From positions 47,352 through 111,351 of the forward strand of contig JAIWNF010000094.1 of NCBI GenBank assembly GCA_025093555.1: DNA of 64,000 nt, given 5' to 3'. The notes beneath the pieces are model-generated. The model made no database searches. It saw only the letters and a list, made by a program, of their open reading frames with translations, and was not told the origin of the DNA. Made by a program: the position numbers and the translations under genes. Each line of letters begins with the position of its first letter. The stretch's first letter is position 1. Origin of the DNA: Circinella umbellata (lineage: Eukaryota; Mucoromycota; Mucoromycetes; Mucorales; Lichtheimiaceae). Of this stretch, positions 36,705 to 48,625 are shown piece by piece.

Positions 36705-38065
36705 GAAAAAACATCATTTTTTGTTACGTTACGTTTAAAACTTTGAACGTTTTTTTTTTACTCCCTACGTACGAGCTATCCGTTTATATATATTACCCTC
36801 CTCCCGTATTTATCTTTTATTCAACACCATATTATCGATCATAATCTCCTTAATTTTTTTTTCCCTTTTTTTTTAATATCTTAAAGGCAATTATATATTA
36901 TATTGCTTGCAGAAGTTATATCCATTGGATATTTGTACGTACGTATCCAAAAAAAAAAAAGCAGACAATAACGTAGTTTGTTCATTATTAATTCACTGAG
37001 TGAGTTAATAATAACACTAGAAGTATATATAATAATAATAATAATAAATAACAAATCACTCTTTTAATAATAATATATCACATCTTCTTACTGACGTATT
37101 ATACTAATAACTACAGTCACTACCTACGTAATATAGATTTAGAAACAATTGATTCAATTTTAGAGTAAAAGTTTACAATTCACTCCTCTCCTTGCTCACC
37201 AGACTGTTTTGTGAGGCAAACATTTTTTTTTTCTGTACTATACTACTTTTCTAACTTGTTATACTATACCAAAAGGACTGACTTATTGTTTGGCAGCACA
37301 TAACTATTATTCACTCCAAATCGATAGCCCCCCCCTCCCCTTCCGCGGATTTCTAATAAACCCAAACCTTTGGAAGAGCTCTCTTAAACTGGATTAAGAA
37401 AAAAAAAGAGTTTCTTCTTCATGTGTAATGTACAATTTATATCACTTGTTACGTACGTACGTACGTACGTATGTCTCCTTTTTTCTTTCTCCCTCCTTAC
37501 TTCCTTACTACAATAGATATTGTTTACTTTTTTTTAATGACGTGTGAAAAACAATAAGACTCCATGGAATAAAATAACTCAATGACACAATTATACATTG
37601 AAAGTATTCGCTTTTTGTGCGTTTCTTTTTTTTCCCAATTATTAACACATGTCCTTTTTTTTTTGTAAGTCATGTGAGACCTATCCGACAGAAAGGAAAG
37701 AAATAGATATAATATCTTCCTATCAACTTTCAATCGTCTAATCCTAAACTCCTTGTCTTTTTCTCTTAACGATTCTAAGGAGTAAAAAAGGGAAAAATAC
37801 CTTTCCTATCCACTCATTTTTTGGTTATATAACGGGAAACAGAGAGAGAGAGAGAGAGAGAGAAAAAAAAAAGCTCAATTTTTATTAATTATTAGTATAA
37901 AGCATTTCTTTTTTTTTTTTATTACGTACAACGAAAAATCTAAAAAAAAAAAGTGCAAAAAAAAAAAACCGGGGGGGAATCTTTTTTTTTTTTTGTTTGT
38001 TTTTTTTATAAAAAGAGAAATTAATTTTGTAAAAAAGTAAAAATAATCATTCCTTGAGAGACAAG
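36705..38065. other. Intergenic, no gene seen
   Basis: Contains an (ACGT)n microsatellite at about 37450-37471, a C-run near 37328-37342 and an (AG)n run near 37842-37862. Several short frames are low-complexity. Confidence 0.55.
37450..37471. repeat. (ACGT)n microsatellite
   Basis: Five consecutive ACGT units in TTACGTACGTACGTACGTAC and beyond. Single and double TACGTACGTA words recur all over the non-coding parts of the window. Confidence 0.9.
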
Positions 38066-38921
38066 TTATATCGAAATAAAGGGTCTGGCTTCTTGGAATA
38101 GATGACCCATCGTTACAAGTACCATGGTGATGGCAATAGCCATCCATTCTTTAGAAACCTTGTTTGTCACACCCGAACTAGTAGGTGGTGTTTGAGATGC
38201 TTGAGGAGGAATACTACTACTACTACTAAGTGCTGATGGTAAAAGAGCTTATTTATAAAAAAAAAAGATACAGTTATTAGTTTTTCAGTCTATCAATTTT
38301 TTTTTTTTTTTACATTGGATTAGCTATAAAATAAAAAAAAAAACACTTACAAGAGCTAGGAAGTAAAGAAGATGCAGAAAAAGATGAAAATGAAGAAACG
38401 GAAGCAAGGCTATTACTAACAGAACTCGATGCTGAAGCGGTGACAGAGGCAGATATACTTTCGGATGCTGATTCAGATGCTGTATTTGAAACAGAGGTAG
38501 GGGATGCAACACTCTCTGTAGCAGAAGCGGTAGGATTTTCAGATGCTGATTGTGTCATAGTAGGATCAGCTGAAGCACTCGCAGTATTTTCATCTTTTGC
38601 ACCAGGCCAATTTTGACCAATACAACTGGAATAACAATCATTATCTTTACAATTGGCTAAACAACTGTGTGTCGTATCCACTAGAAAAATAAAATTGAAA
38701 AAGGAGGGGAGGGTTTTGTCGTCAATGATTAGAAAATCCCACATTATTGAACTTTTGAAAAAGAAGGCAAAAAGTTTTTTGACATGAAATAAAAATTTTT
38801 ACGTACCACATTTACTTAAACAATTATAATCAGAAGCTTCACAAGAACATGCCGCATGTGTCATACCAACGGTGGCGACAAGTACAATAGTAGCAGTGGC
38901 AATCAAATTGAAACTTTTCAT
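38066..38921 (-). CDS. Secreted Cys-rich / Ser-rich cell-surface protein, GPI-type end
   Basis: Three exons (38921-38807, 38680-38351, 38247-38066) give 208 residues. An N-terminal signal peptide (MKSFNLIATATIVLVATVGM, cleavage near THAA) is followed by a short Cys-rich region with paired C.C and C...C spacing (CSCEASDYNCLSKC; CLANCKDNDCYSSC). A Ser/Ala/Thr-rich low-complexity stalk (SASESISASVTASASSS) suited to O-glycosylation comes next. The C-terminus has a hydrophobic segment (WMAIAITMVLVTMGHLF), which could be a GPI-anchor signal, although a charged and hydrophobic tail follows it. A TATA box (CTATAAAAGGG, near 39020-39030) lies about 100 bases upstream of the ATG. Cell-wall or surface location is inference. 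No enzyme motif is present. Confidence 0.8.
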
Positions 38922-41900
38922 ATTAATGAATGATTAAAGTAAAAAGTAAAAAAAAAAAAAAAAGGATTAGAGTAGTAAAGAAGAAAAGAAAAGAAAAGAA
39001 AAGAAACAAATAACTGTACCCTTTTATAGTTGTCTCAATCAAAATGCATAATGGCTCTCTCCCCCCCTCGCTTCCTTTATTTCATCGTTTCTCCCGCCCT
39101 CCCCCCCCTCTACACTCCACCAACTCCACCTCCAATTAGGTAATATCTTTTATCTACAATTGATACGTTACGTAGTCAATAAGTGGTTTGGTCTTTTTAT
39201 CCCTCTCTTTCTTTTTTCTTTAACTCCTTTCCATAACCTGAATCTTATAACTCAATGTTAATACTATTTCTTCTTTTGTAAGCATAATAAATTTTCTGTA
39301 ATCCATGTAAATAAATAAATAAATACGTCAAACACTTTTGATCTGCATCTCATCTTTCCCCCACCACTGGCCTACAACTTCTTTTTTATATGTCTATGAC
39401 AAAGTAAAAAAAAAGTATTCTTTTGAATGCATGTACCATATAGTAGTAAATTCAAGATAGATGAGTTGTCAGTTGAAGAAACTTTTTTTTTTACTGTTAC
39501 TTGATGAATTATGTATACATGTTGAAGGAAAATGATTGGTTTTTGACTTTTTGTTTATCATTGAAGTGGTACTTTTTGTTTCTCTCATTTCTATAATCCA
39601 TCTTCTCCAAAACAATTATCATGAGGTGAAATATACGTACTTGATGTTTACTAACATGACAACAAGATATACGTACGTTTACTTTAATTATCTAGAAATA
39701 GTCAATCTTACGTACGTTGTTTTTAACACAAGTGAAATCAATCTTTTCTTTATCAAGGGATTAACGCCGAAATGGCCCTTCAAATCATATAAATATAATG
39801 CAAGTTGAACTTTTTAAAACAATAACAAAAGGGAAAACTTTTTTTTTATAATAACGGACATAAATTATCTTTGAATCTATTATGTATGTATGTGTTGTGG
39901 TGTTGTGTATTTGTTTGTTTGTGTAACTATAATCAAAACTGCATGAATGGAGATCTGGAACTCTTTTTTTATTTATTATGCAGCATCTTGTTACCCTTTT
40001 TTTTTTCTTGGCACCAAAATTGATATTCTATCATATTCTATATATTACATGCCTATTTAACTCTACACTATAAAAAATGAAATTCCAATTGTATGTATCA
40101 TGTCATACTTATTGAATTTCATGTGGTTGAGAAGTTCATTAAAAGACATAATGTGATGATCTCAATACATACGTAATAATACAGTAATAGATTAATTATA
40201 TATCAAATAAGAATGGTAAAAGTTGTAAGTAAAAAGTCATGGAAAATTCTTGACAAAAAAAAAAAAAAAGTAAAATATGTAACATTAAGAGATGACGAAG
40301 CAAAAGTAGAGAGAGAAGAAAATTAAAGTTATATACTATATATAATAAAGTTAACATGGAACTATTATTTTTCTTGTCATTGCTTGACAGGTTTTAATGT
40401 TACATTAAGAATGTACGTATATACTATTTATTTACGATTCATTAAATAATTAAACAGTACATACATTACATAATAATAATAATAAATAGGGTAATCATTA
40501 TTCAATACATACATTAAATTATTCTATCGATTATTGGTTTCTGTATTATATTAGTAGTCAAATAGTCAAGAATTTTGTGCATTTGTTCATGTCTACGTAC
40601 GTAGTATTGAACTCCTTATTTTGGATTAACTGAAGAAAAAGTTTTTTCGTTCGAAACTCAAATAGCTTGAAATTCACAATGGATACGTAATTAAATTCAA
40701 TTTTGTTTTTTGGGAAGGGGAGGAAGAGGAGGAGGTCGTTCTTTCTCTCTCTCTTTTAGGATGTATATGAAGAATTGAATAAAAGAGGGGTATATTAAAC
40801 ATATTTTCCTTTACACTCACGCATCATCTTAAAATATGACTTTATATTGTTTGTTATTAAATTTAGAATCTAAAAAAAGAACTGGGAAGGATTCTTTTTT
40901 ATAATATCAATAATACTAATAGATGTCTATTAAGCGATAAATGTGCATAAGTGGGAAAAAAAATTCAGTTGTGCGTTTTAAGGTTCTATTTCTAAAAGTT
41001 TGGGATTCATTATTTAAAGATTCCAAAAAGTCTATATAAATAGAACAAAAAAGTAATTGAAAGAATCCAACAGAAAATAACTGTAGTTCTAGACACTTAT
41101 TATGTTATATATTTAAACTTTTTTTGGGGAGGGAGGGGGAGGGAGCTTTTATTTATTATTCAGACCTAATTGAAAGATCCATACGTACTCTTATTTTAAA
41201 AGGAAGAGGTCTAGGTCATCATTTTTACAATTATTACTATTCCAATCTATACTTATAAACCGATCATTTGGTTATTAATATATAAGATTTTCTATTAATG
41301 GAGAGTAGAATAGACTAACCGAGAGAGATTGAATACTGTAACAAATAATACAAAGTTGTCAATTTTTTCTTTTGAAATTATTAGTATAATTTCTACAAGA
41401 TAATGTAGGAGAACTGCTAATTAAAAGTTATACATACATTGAAAAAAAAAACATAATCTCTGACCGATCATTCTTTCTCTTTTAAAAGATGAGTATTAGG
41501 AAGACGAATATATGTATCATCTAAATTTGTACGTACTGACATACTTTCAATAAAATTCTCTAAAATATAGGATTCACATATATTAAGATGAAAGCCATAA
41601 ATCATATAATCATATTAAAAACTTTTAATTGAAGAAAAAAAACAATCGTTACTAACTCTTTTTATTGATGTATTTAACACAGAAACGTGTCAATGAATTT
41701 GGGAACTACTGAGATCTTCTACGTAGAAAAGCGATACTATCCAACCAAATAATATATATATTTGATACCAATATAAAATCTGTAATCTGTATCTAACGTT
41801 ATATATTTTATTCATTAATTGTTTTGTTGTTATTGTTTTAAATATTAGCATATAACTCAAAAGTTTATATATACCATTTTGTTTATTATAAAACAAACAA

Positions 41901-42218
41901 AAGAGTGACTTGTACAAAAAAAATCATTATTATTATTGAATTATAAAAGATATAAGACTAGTTGTGTAATGTAGTATGTTTCTAGAAGAAAGTGGGTATA
42001 TACATGTAAGGAAAAAAAAATTGGTCGGGGCGGGGTAATTAAAAAAAAAATCCAAGCAGTGGTGGTAAGGGGGGGAGTATAAAAGGAAATTTTGAATCTG
42101 TTGCTGAAACAACTCCCTCTTTGATCCATAGTTCGAGTAAGTTAAACAACATGATTATAACAATCATCCATCCATCCATCCATTCATTATATTAATCCAT
42201 CCATCCATTTAATTTAGA
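38922..42218. other. Long AT-rich intergenic region
   Basis: About 3.3 kb without a supportable gene. Frames at 39536-39808 and 41690-41917 have no motif and no coding bias. TCCA/CCAT repeats lie at 42165-42210, directly before eL31. A donor-like AGTAAGTTA at 42136 and an acceptor TTTAG at 42213-42217 suggest a 5' UTR intron for eL31. Confidence 0.55.
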
Positions 42219-42797
42219 ATGGCCAAGTCCACCCAAAAGCGTTCGACTCTTTCTGACGTTATCACCCGTGAATACACCATCCATCTTCACAAGTTGGTTC
42301 ACGGTCGTTCTTTCAAGAAGAAGACTCCCCATGCCGTTAAGGCTATCAAGGAGTTTGCCACTAAGGCCATGGGTACTCAAGATGTCCGTGTCGACCCCAG
42401 TTTGAACAAGGCTTTGTGGGCTCGTGGTGTTCGTAATGTCCCCCACCGCATTCGTGTCCGTATTGCCCGTAAGCGTAATGACGATGAAGATGCCAAGGAA
42501 AAGCTTTTCTCCATGGTCACTTTTGTCCCTACCACCAACAACGCTAAGGGTAAGTTTGTTGTTTTTTTTTAAATTTAAAGAATCTCTTAAACTTTTTGCG
42601 CAAAGAAAATTCGCCGTTTATGTAGTTGGTTTGATTCAAAATTAATTATTTTTGAATGGAAAACCAATCACTGACGGTATGAAAACGCGTAGAGGTTGGA
42701 GTTACTCCTATCTATGAAGCGTATCCCCAATTTATATTAACATTCTATTTTTTATTTTTTTTTAGGTTTGGAAACTACCGTTGTCGATGACGAATAA
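42219..42797 (+). CDS. RPL31: 60S ribosomal protein eL31
   Basis: A large-subunit protein at the polypeptide exit tunnel rim. Two exons (42219-42549 and 42766-42797) give 120 residues. Family sequence is clear: [75 protein letters not shown] and LETTVVDDE. The only coding intron lies near the C-terminus and splits a Gly codon. The ATG is one base after a likely intron acceptor, so the leader is probably spliced. Codons end mostly in C or G, in sharp contrast to neighbours. Confidence 0.96.
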
Positions 42798-43582
42798 ATC
42801 AAACGACATATTCATCTTGTAGCCAACTTATTGTTAGTTTAATTGGATTTTCATTTTGTTCAATAAAAATAAAACACATATCATGGTGGGCAAAAAAACA
42901 AAACAAAAAATAGTTTACAACAGAATTTTTTTCTTTATTTAAATCGAATGTGCGGTTTTTTTTTCGATTGTGGAATTGGGTTGATTTATTTCTTGTATTA
43001 AGATTGAATTTGGATATTTTGGGGGAAAAACAAACGAGGATTTTTGAATTCAAAATAATAGGATCGATCTCAATTATAAAAGTTTTCTTTTTTGATCAAT
43101 CTATTTCATGATTAGGTTTTTTTAAAAGAGGGTGGAATAATGTTATTTGTTTTATTAAATTACTTTTGAGGAAATTTAAAAATAGTGCTGGATGGAACAA
43201 TAACCAGTAAATAAAACGGCCTCAGTTTTGTCGAGTGTACTGATAAATAGATTTTGATACACAAGTTCCCACTATGAATATAAACAATCAACTTCTACTT
43301 GGCTGTCCTCAATTTTATAATCTCAAAATACATATGTTTGTTTGTTATAATACGTATGGTTATGATTTATACATACATTCATTCGTACATATAGAAAGGG
43401 AAGTTGGGGATATAGTCAATAAGGTTATTTATTTGAAAAGTAACTCAAGAGCATAAGTTTCTTAACAGGGTAAAATAAATAAATAATGCATTAAAATACT
43501 CAGCTTCATAAAAAAAAAAAAACCAAAGAATTTCACCGCCCCCTCCTCCACCTTTTTCTTTTACTATTATTATTATAAAAAA
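42798..43582. other. Intergenic, no gene seen
   Basis: 3' UTR of eL31 followed by AT-rich sequence. The frame at 43274-43456 has no motif. Confidence 0.5.
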
Positions 43583-44048
43583 ATGTCTTCAAATAATTTT
43601 GAATCCCTTTCCCATTTACCAGGTCACATTTCTTCTTTTACAGCTTCATCTATTGATGGAAATATAATTAATGTAAATAGAGTTTATTTTCTTTTGTGTT
43701 TCGAGAAGGGGAGCAACTTACACGTGGGAAAGAATAAACTAAAAAAAAAAAATTATAAATAATAGGAAACAACTGATTCAAAAGAAGAAGCGAAATCTTC
43801 TGTTCAATTAATTCACGATGCAACAGAATTAACACGTCATATACCAGCATTACAATCAGAAAAATTAAAATCTGTTACAGGTAAAAAAAAAATATATATA
43901 TATACATTTTTTTTAAAAAAAACAGAAAAATAGTTCCTGCTCACTCTAAAATTTTCAAAAAACCTCAGTTACTTGTCCAGATAAATATCATAGTTATACT
44001 TTATCCAATGGAGTTATTTATGGTATACAACGTGAAAATGATCCTTAA
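43583..44048 (+). CDS. Roadblock-fold protein, LAMTOR4/Ragulator-like
   Basis: Three exons (43583-43672, 43766-43880, 43969-44048) with canonical introns give 94 residues. The order of segments is that of short Roadblock/LC7 proteins: an N-terminal helix (FESLSHLPGHISSF), a strand with a conserved small-residue turn (TASSIDGNIIN), a central helix (EEAKSSVQLIHDATELTRHI), then two strands (SVTVTCPDKYHSYTLSNGVI) and a final YGIQREN. Human LAMTOR4 has the same layout and length and closes with a V.VV(K/R)(R/Q)QN-type strand. In that case the product would anchor Rag GTPases on the vacuole for TORC1 signalling. The assignment is by fold pattern, so other Roadblock proteins such as LAMTOR5 or dynein light chain-like ones remain possible. 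Confidence 0.5.
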
Positions 44049-44286
44049 TCACTTTTTTTATTGAAATTGATAAAACATCGGAAAAAGTGGACCTATCTTT
44101 TGCATGTGGAACCTTTCTTGTGTTGCAAAATCAGAAAGGGGGGGGGCGACTCGTTTGATCCATGCGGTTGAATGATTCGCTACAAATTTTGTTTGCCTAA
44201 TTTTTCTTCTTTCCCCCATTTTTATGTTAAATAGACACTCCTCTTTCTTTTTTTTTTTTCTTTTTTTTGATACATAATAAAATCAT

Positions 44287-44819
44287 ATGTTAGAAAGTAT
44301 AGCCAATCGTATATTAATAGTAGGAGGTCATCCTTTACAACTATGTTTTAAACATCCCAATGAACAAAATCGAAACCATACTCTAGAAGATCATGAACAA
44401 GTAGTAATAGAAGTAGGAGTACAACAAAATAAATCAATGATGACATCCATAAGAGCTAGAACAACAACAACAATAAATAATGATAATAATAATAATATTC
44501 GGGATGATGATAAAGAAGAAGAAGAACAAGAGAAGAATGTACCCTATTACTGTGGTTGTCGAATAGATTCACCCATGTATAGTCGATGTTGGCCTTTTTT
44601 TATTTTATTTTCAGCGATAACAGATTTTTCATTTCCATTACCTAGTGATAAAAAACCAAGTCAACATCGATATTGGGGTTGGATATCTGTATGTGTCGTT
44701 CTTAGTATTATTGCTTTTCTTTATTATGGATATAGTGTTCATCTATGTCGTAAGTAATCCTCTTTATCTATTATTGTCATATTACAAGAAACAAAAAAGA
44801 AAAAGAGAGAGTATGTGTG

Positions 44820-44852
<33 letters not shown>

Positions 44853-46411
44853 CAGAGACAGAAAACTATGAATCTGCAACTTGACGGGAGGCGTCAATGG
44901 GGATTAACAAATATATATACACAATATTGAAAAAGATGGGGGGGAGGGAGCGTAAAGAAATTTTAAAACTAATCAAAAATAATTCAACAGTAACATTGAT
45001 TTATCAAGGTTCAATGATTCAAGTGACTATCAATCTTATATCTGTTCATCTCTTGCTTTTATTACTATTGACATCTTATGCAAGAATTGTAACAAAAAGG
45101 CCTGGAACTCCAAAAAAGGTATTCAATGGTGTTTAGTACTAATATGGTGTGTGATTTTTAATTAATAAATATAATTTAATATAAAGACGATCATGACGAT
45201 GATGAAAAGAAATGATATCCTATCACAACAAGAAACAAGTAGACCATTTTATAAATCGATTCTTCCACAACGATGGTGTGAACTATGTCAATGGTGGAAA
45301 CCCGATCGAGCTCATCATTGTAGCGTATGTAATACATGTGTATTACGAATGGATCAGTTAAGAAAAAAAATCATAAGCTGAGAGGAAATATTACGTATAA
45401 ACTTTCTTTTTTTTTTCCTAATACTAACAATAATAAAAATCATTTTTAAAAGTCATTGTCAATGGTATGTGTGTCTAATAATAAAGAAGAAGAAAAGCAA
45501 GAAAAAGAGAAAGTGAGAATGGGATATGTTAATAAAAAAAGTATATTTGGTTGATTATATTTTAGGGTCAATGGATGTGTTGGTTTTGACAATTATAGAT
45601 ATTATATTCAATTTATATTTTATACCTCAGGAACTTCTTTTTGGGTATTTACAACATCATTGACTGCTTTTATTATGGGAAATGGATTGGTACGTATCGT
45701 ATGTATTATACTTTATATATACATTAGTCAATTCGTTATAATTATTTATATAATCATATTTAGGCAACTTATAATAAAATTGTCATTGTCGTTATTCTAC
45801 TGCAAGTATTTATTTCTCGATTATTTTGCTCTACATAAACATGTTATAATCATATTACTGTCATGTATATTAAGAATTGTTTTATTATTACGTTATGCTA
45901 AATAGGTCAGGTCTTATCATGGTATCCGTTGGCATGCTTACATTTTCTCATTTATGGTTAATTACATTGAATCGAACAACTATTGAAAATCTTCAATTTC
46001 ATGCATGGAAGAATCAAAAAAACACTAGTTCAGTAACACAATCTGAATTATCACAGCCACCTCCTATGTTTACCACGGGTGGGAAATGTATATTTAATCG
46101 GGGCATAACAGAAAATTGGATTGAAATCATGGGTGACCGTTGGTTATATTGGTTTTGTAAGTATATATATATATCTGTGTGTGTATATGTTTATATGGAA
46201 AGAAGGTGCGAGAGAGAGAGAGCATACTATGTTATCAGCAATGTATACTCATTGATAATATATTTAACCTTTCGACGTAATACATACTTTGTGTATGTAT
46301 GTGGGGCTTATATATATACTAGTACCACTTGGTATCAAGTTAAAATGCAATGGATATGAATTCGATTATAATGAAAATATATATAAAGGATATGGAACAG
46401 TATCCTTATAA
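44287..46411 (+). CDS. DHHC palmitoyltransferase with DHHCQW variant
   Basis: A protein S-acyltransferase of endomembranes. Eight exons (44287-44749, 44991-45118, 45187-45356, 45453-45464, 45566-45689, 45764-45801, 45906-46156, 46323-46411) give 424 residues. There are membrane helices near residues 132-150, 168-185, 275-295 and 305-330. The cysteine-rich domain reads RWCELCQWWKPDRAHHCSVC and then CVLRMD/HHCQ/WVNGCVGFDNYRYY, where slashes mark introns. The 12-base exon 45453-45464 carries most of the catalytic HHCQ. Proline of the usual DHHCPW is Gln here; the catalytic Cys and the zinc ligands are kept. A TTIENL box (the TTxE motif) follows the last helix. Intron 6 (45802-45905) needs a GC donor (CT/GCAAGT) to keep phase. 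Intron 1 is long and holds a (GTAT)n run. Confidence 0.88.
44819..44849. repeat. (GTAT)n microsatellite in DHHC intron 1
   Basis: Seven or so GTAT units within the 241-base first intron of the palmitoyltransferase gene. Confidence 0.9.
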
Positions 46412-48625
46412 TTATCAATGCGTGGAATGACCAACGACAAGAGAATTCGGTTTTCCTTTTTCTTTACTACTTAAAGCCATAATTGTAATAAGATGTACTA
46501 TATCCTATATATTGGTAGACTACGTAGTATATATAAAGAAAGAAAAAATAGACATTTACGACGTCTCTGATTTCCAAGGGAAACGTGATCACAGATAAAT
46601 ATTTCTTTATCACTCTTTTTATTCTTTTGAGTACCTTTTTTTTTTTCAACTCATTGTTCTTTCTATATTAATCAAAAAAGACATACTTTATTCCGGAATA
46701 CATAGCAACGTTGAAATTATTTATTTTATTAATGACGAAATTAGATAAACACATGCTGATTTCAGCTTATTGCTCTCGTCAGGTCACAAAGAGGGGTGGG
46801 GGGCTGAAAAACCTGCGGGGCAGCAGGAAAAAGGTGGATGTAAAACTACAGTAAAGAGATCATCAATGAAAGGGAGTAGTGAATGGAGCGACTCATGTAG
46901 AATAAAAGATAGTGAGGTAACAGGAATACATAGTAACAGTGGAACCCTGTTTCTTTTTTGTGCAGGTGGGATCTGGATCGAAAATAATGCCAAAAAAAGA
47001 ACCGAAAGGGTTTGAGTGTATTATCCTATCTACATCTATTTGTGCAAAATATCTAATACGAGGTTTTTTTTTTTTTTTTGGAACATTATTATATTTCGTC
47101 AAGTTTAAATTTATGTCATTCCGTATAAGTAGAGCGATGGAAAAGGAATCGGTTTTGGTGTTAGCTGGATGTTGTTGAGGTGACAGTAGAAAAAGTTGAA
47201 ATTTACGTTGAAATCTCCTGCAAATATATAATGTTATCGAGAACGTGTTGTACGTAATGCTGATATTAAGTCTTGTACGTATTGGTGTTCGGGGGTAAAG
47301 TAAAGCATATAAGCGGTTCATATAATTGAACGGACCATGCTATTTTAATGACTGAAATGCTAATCATTGGGTGTGGCATATTAGCTTCTACTAGAGTATG
47401 TTCCAACAGATCTTTGCGTCTGTATGCAATTGTTCCAAAAGCACAACTCTGTGAATCGTCAGGGTTGAAAACTCGTCTGGTGATCAAACGTAAAGCCATT
47501 CATGTTCAAGCTATTACTTGACAGGATCCATGTTCAGGTCTCGGCTGGTAAAATGGAATCGGATGAAAGATAGATTTTATTACCTCGTATTAAAGAAATG
47601 TGTCTGTTTAGACTTTGTACATTATGGAATGTTATTTGGATAGTGGGTCAATTATCATGGAGAAATTGGAAACCGTTTGTAGTTTGTAAAACCTCCTGTG
47701 CCAATCGTGTTTTGGTGTAATGGGATTTGTATATGGTCTTGGGAGTCGAAGCTACACTTTATCAAGTGTAGACCCTGTAGCTATTCTAGCTCTTGAACAA
47801 GAAACATGTGTACAATAAAAAACAATTGAGACTCTTCTGTCAACACGACAAATAAACCACGATTTCATAATGTTTGACCTTGAGATGTATGAATTTTGGT
47901 TATTTGCTTGTGGCATGTCTAAGTACTAGCATTAATACTATGAAGCTGCGAATGGCTCATTAAACCAGTTACGATCTACTTGGCATTCTAACTGCATTGC
48001 TGCCGTCAAAGGAAATTGTGTCCTGACGTACTCTTGATGGGTGTATTTGGTCAGTATTTGATTAATTTGATGGCGTGCTGCAATGGAGGTCTAATGGGTG
48101 ATTCGCTTCCTCTCTCTAGAGAAGAGTTCAATGCTTTTTTTCTCGTTGTTTTCTACCAGTACGTTTATTCAACCCATACGCCAAGAGGTCTTATATCGTT
48201 AGGTCTATTTCTATGTGTACCTATGTCGATTCTTGGAACCATTTACAAGACCATCGCTAGTGTTGATCTTTATAGTCGCCCTCTATACCTGAGATCTAAT
48301 CTGAAGGAAGACCCATAGAGGTATATATGGAAGACGCTAGATGGGTCCATTACTGTGGGGGGTTTGTCACTGATAATAGAATCTCAGTGTCTTTTTTTTT
48401 TTTGGCATCCACATTTTTTTTTCTAAAAAAAAGAAGGAAAGAGAAGCATTGCATTTTTGCATTTTGAAAATTATGGGTTTGGGTTAGCTCCGACTATTTG
48501 ATTGAGGGGGGGGGAATAATAATCACCTGTCTTTTTTCTTTTTTTTTCCCAAATAACTTTACACTTACATACCCACACACATAAATATATATTCTCTCTT
48601 TTCTTCATATATATATATATATAAA
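46412..48625. other. Patch of different composition, probably degraded inserted DNA
   Basis: From about 46740 to 48320 the sequence has fewer homopolymers and more GC than its surroundings. It contains several mutually unrelated frames on both strands (46770-47015 plus, 47266-47499 minus, 48016-48318 plus), each broken by stops. The minus frame with CAFGTIAYRRKDLLEHTLVE has protein-like composition and could be a retroelement fragment, but I do not recognise it securely. An 18S rRNA-like fragment lies inside. The last 250 bases are the presumed promoter of the PPR gene. Confidence 0.5.
47912..47982 (+). pseudogene. Fragment of 18S rRNA sequence
   Basis: GCATGTCTAAGTA followed, after a diverged spacer, by GAAGCTGCGAATGGCTCATT and AAACCAGTTACGATCTAC. 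This is the conserved block near the 5' end of eukaryotic 18S rRNA (helix 7-8 region), with substitutions such as AAACCAGTTA for the usual AAATCAGTTA. Sequence before and after does not continue as 18S. It is therefore an isolated fragment, not a functional rRNA gene. Confidence 0.65.

Noticed and set aside
42192..42446. 84-codon frame antisense to eL31
   Set aside because: A shadow of a highly conserved ribosomal protein gene with strong codon bias.
45660..45905. 81-codon open frame running through intron 5 of the DHHC gene
   Set aside because: It continues the exon frame by chance through AT-rich intron sequence, but it loses the conserved last helix and TTIENL box. Splicing intron 5 and using the GC donor restores the family sequence.
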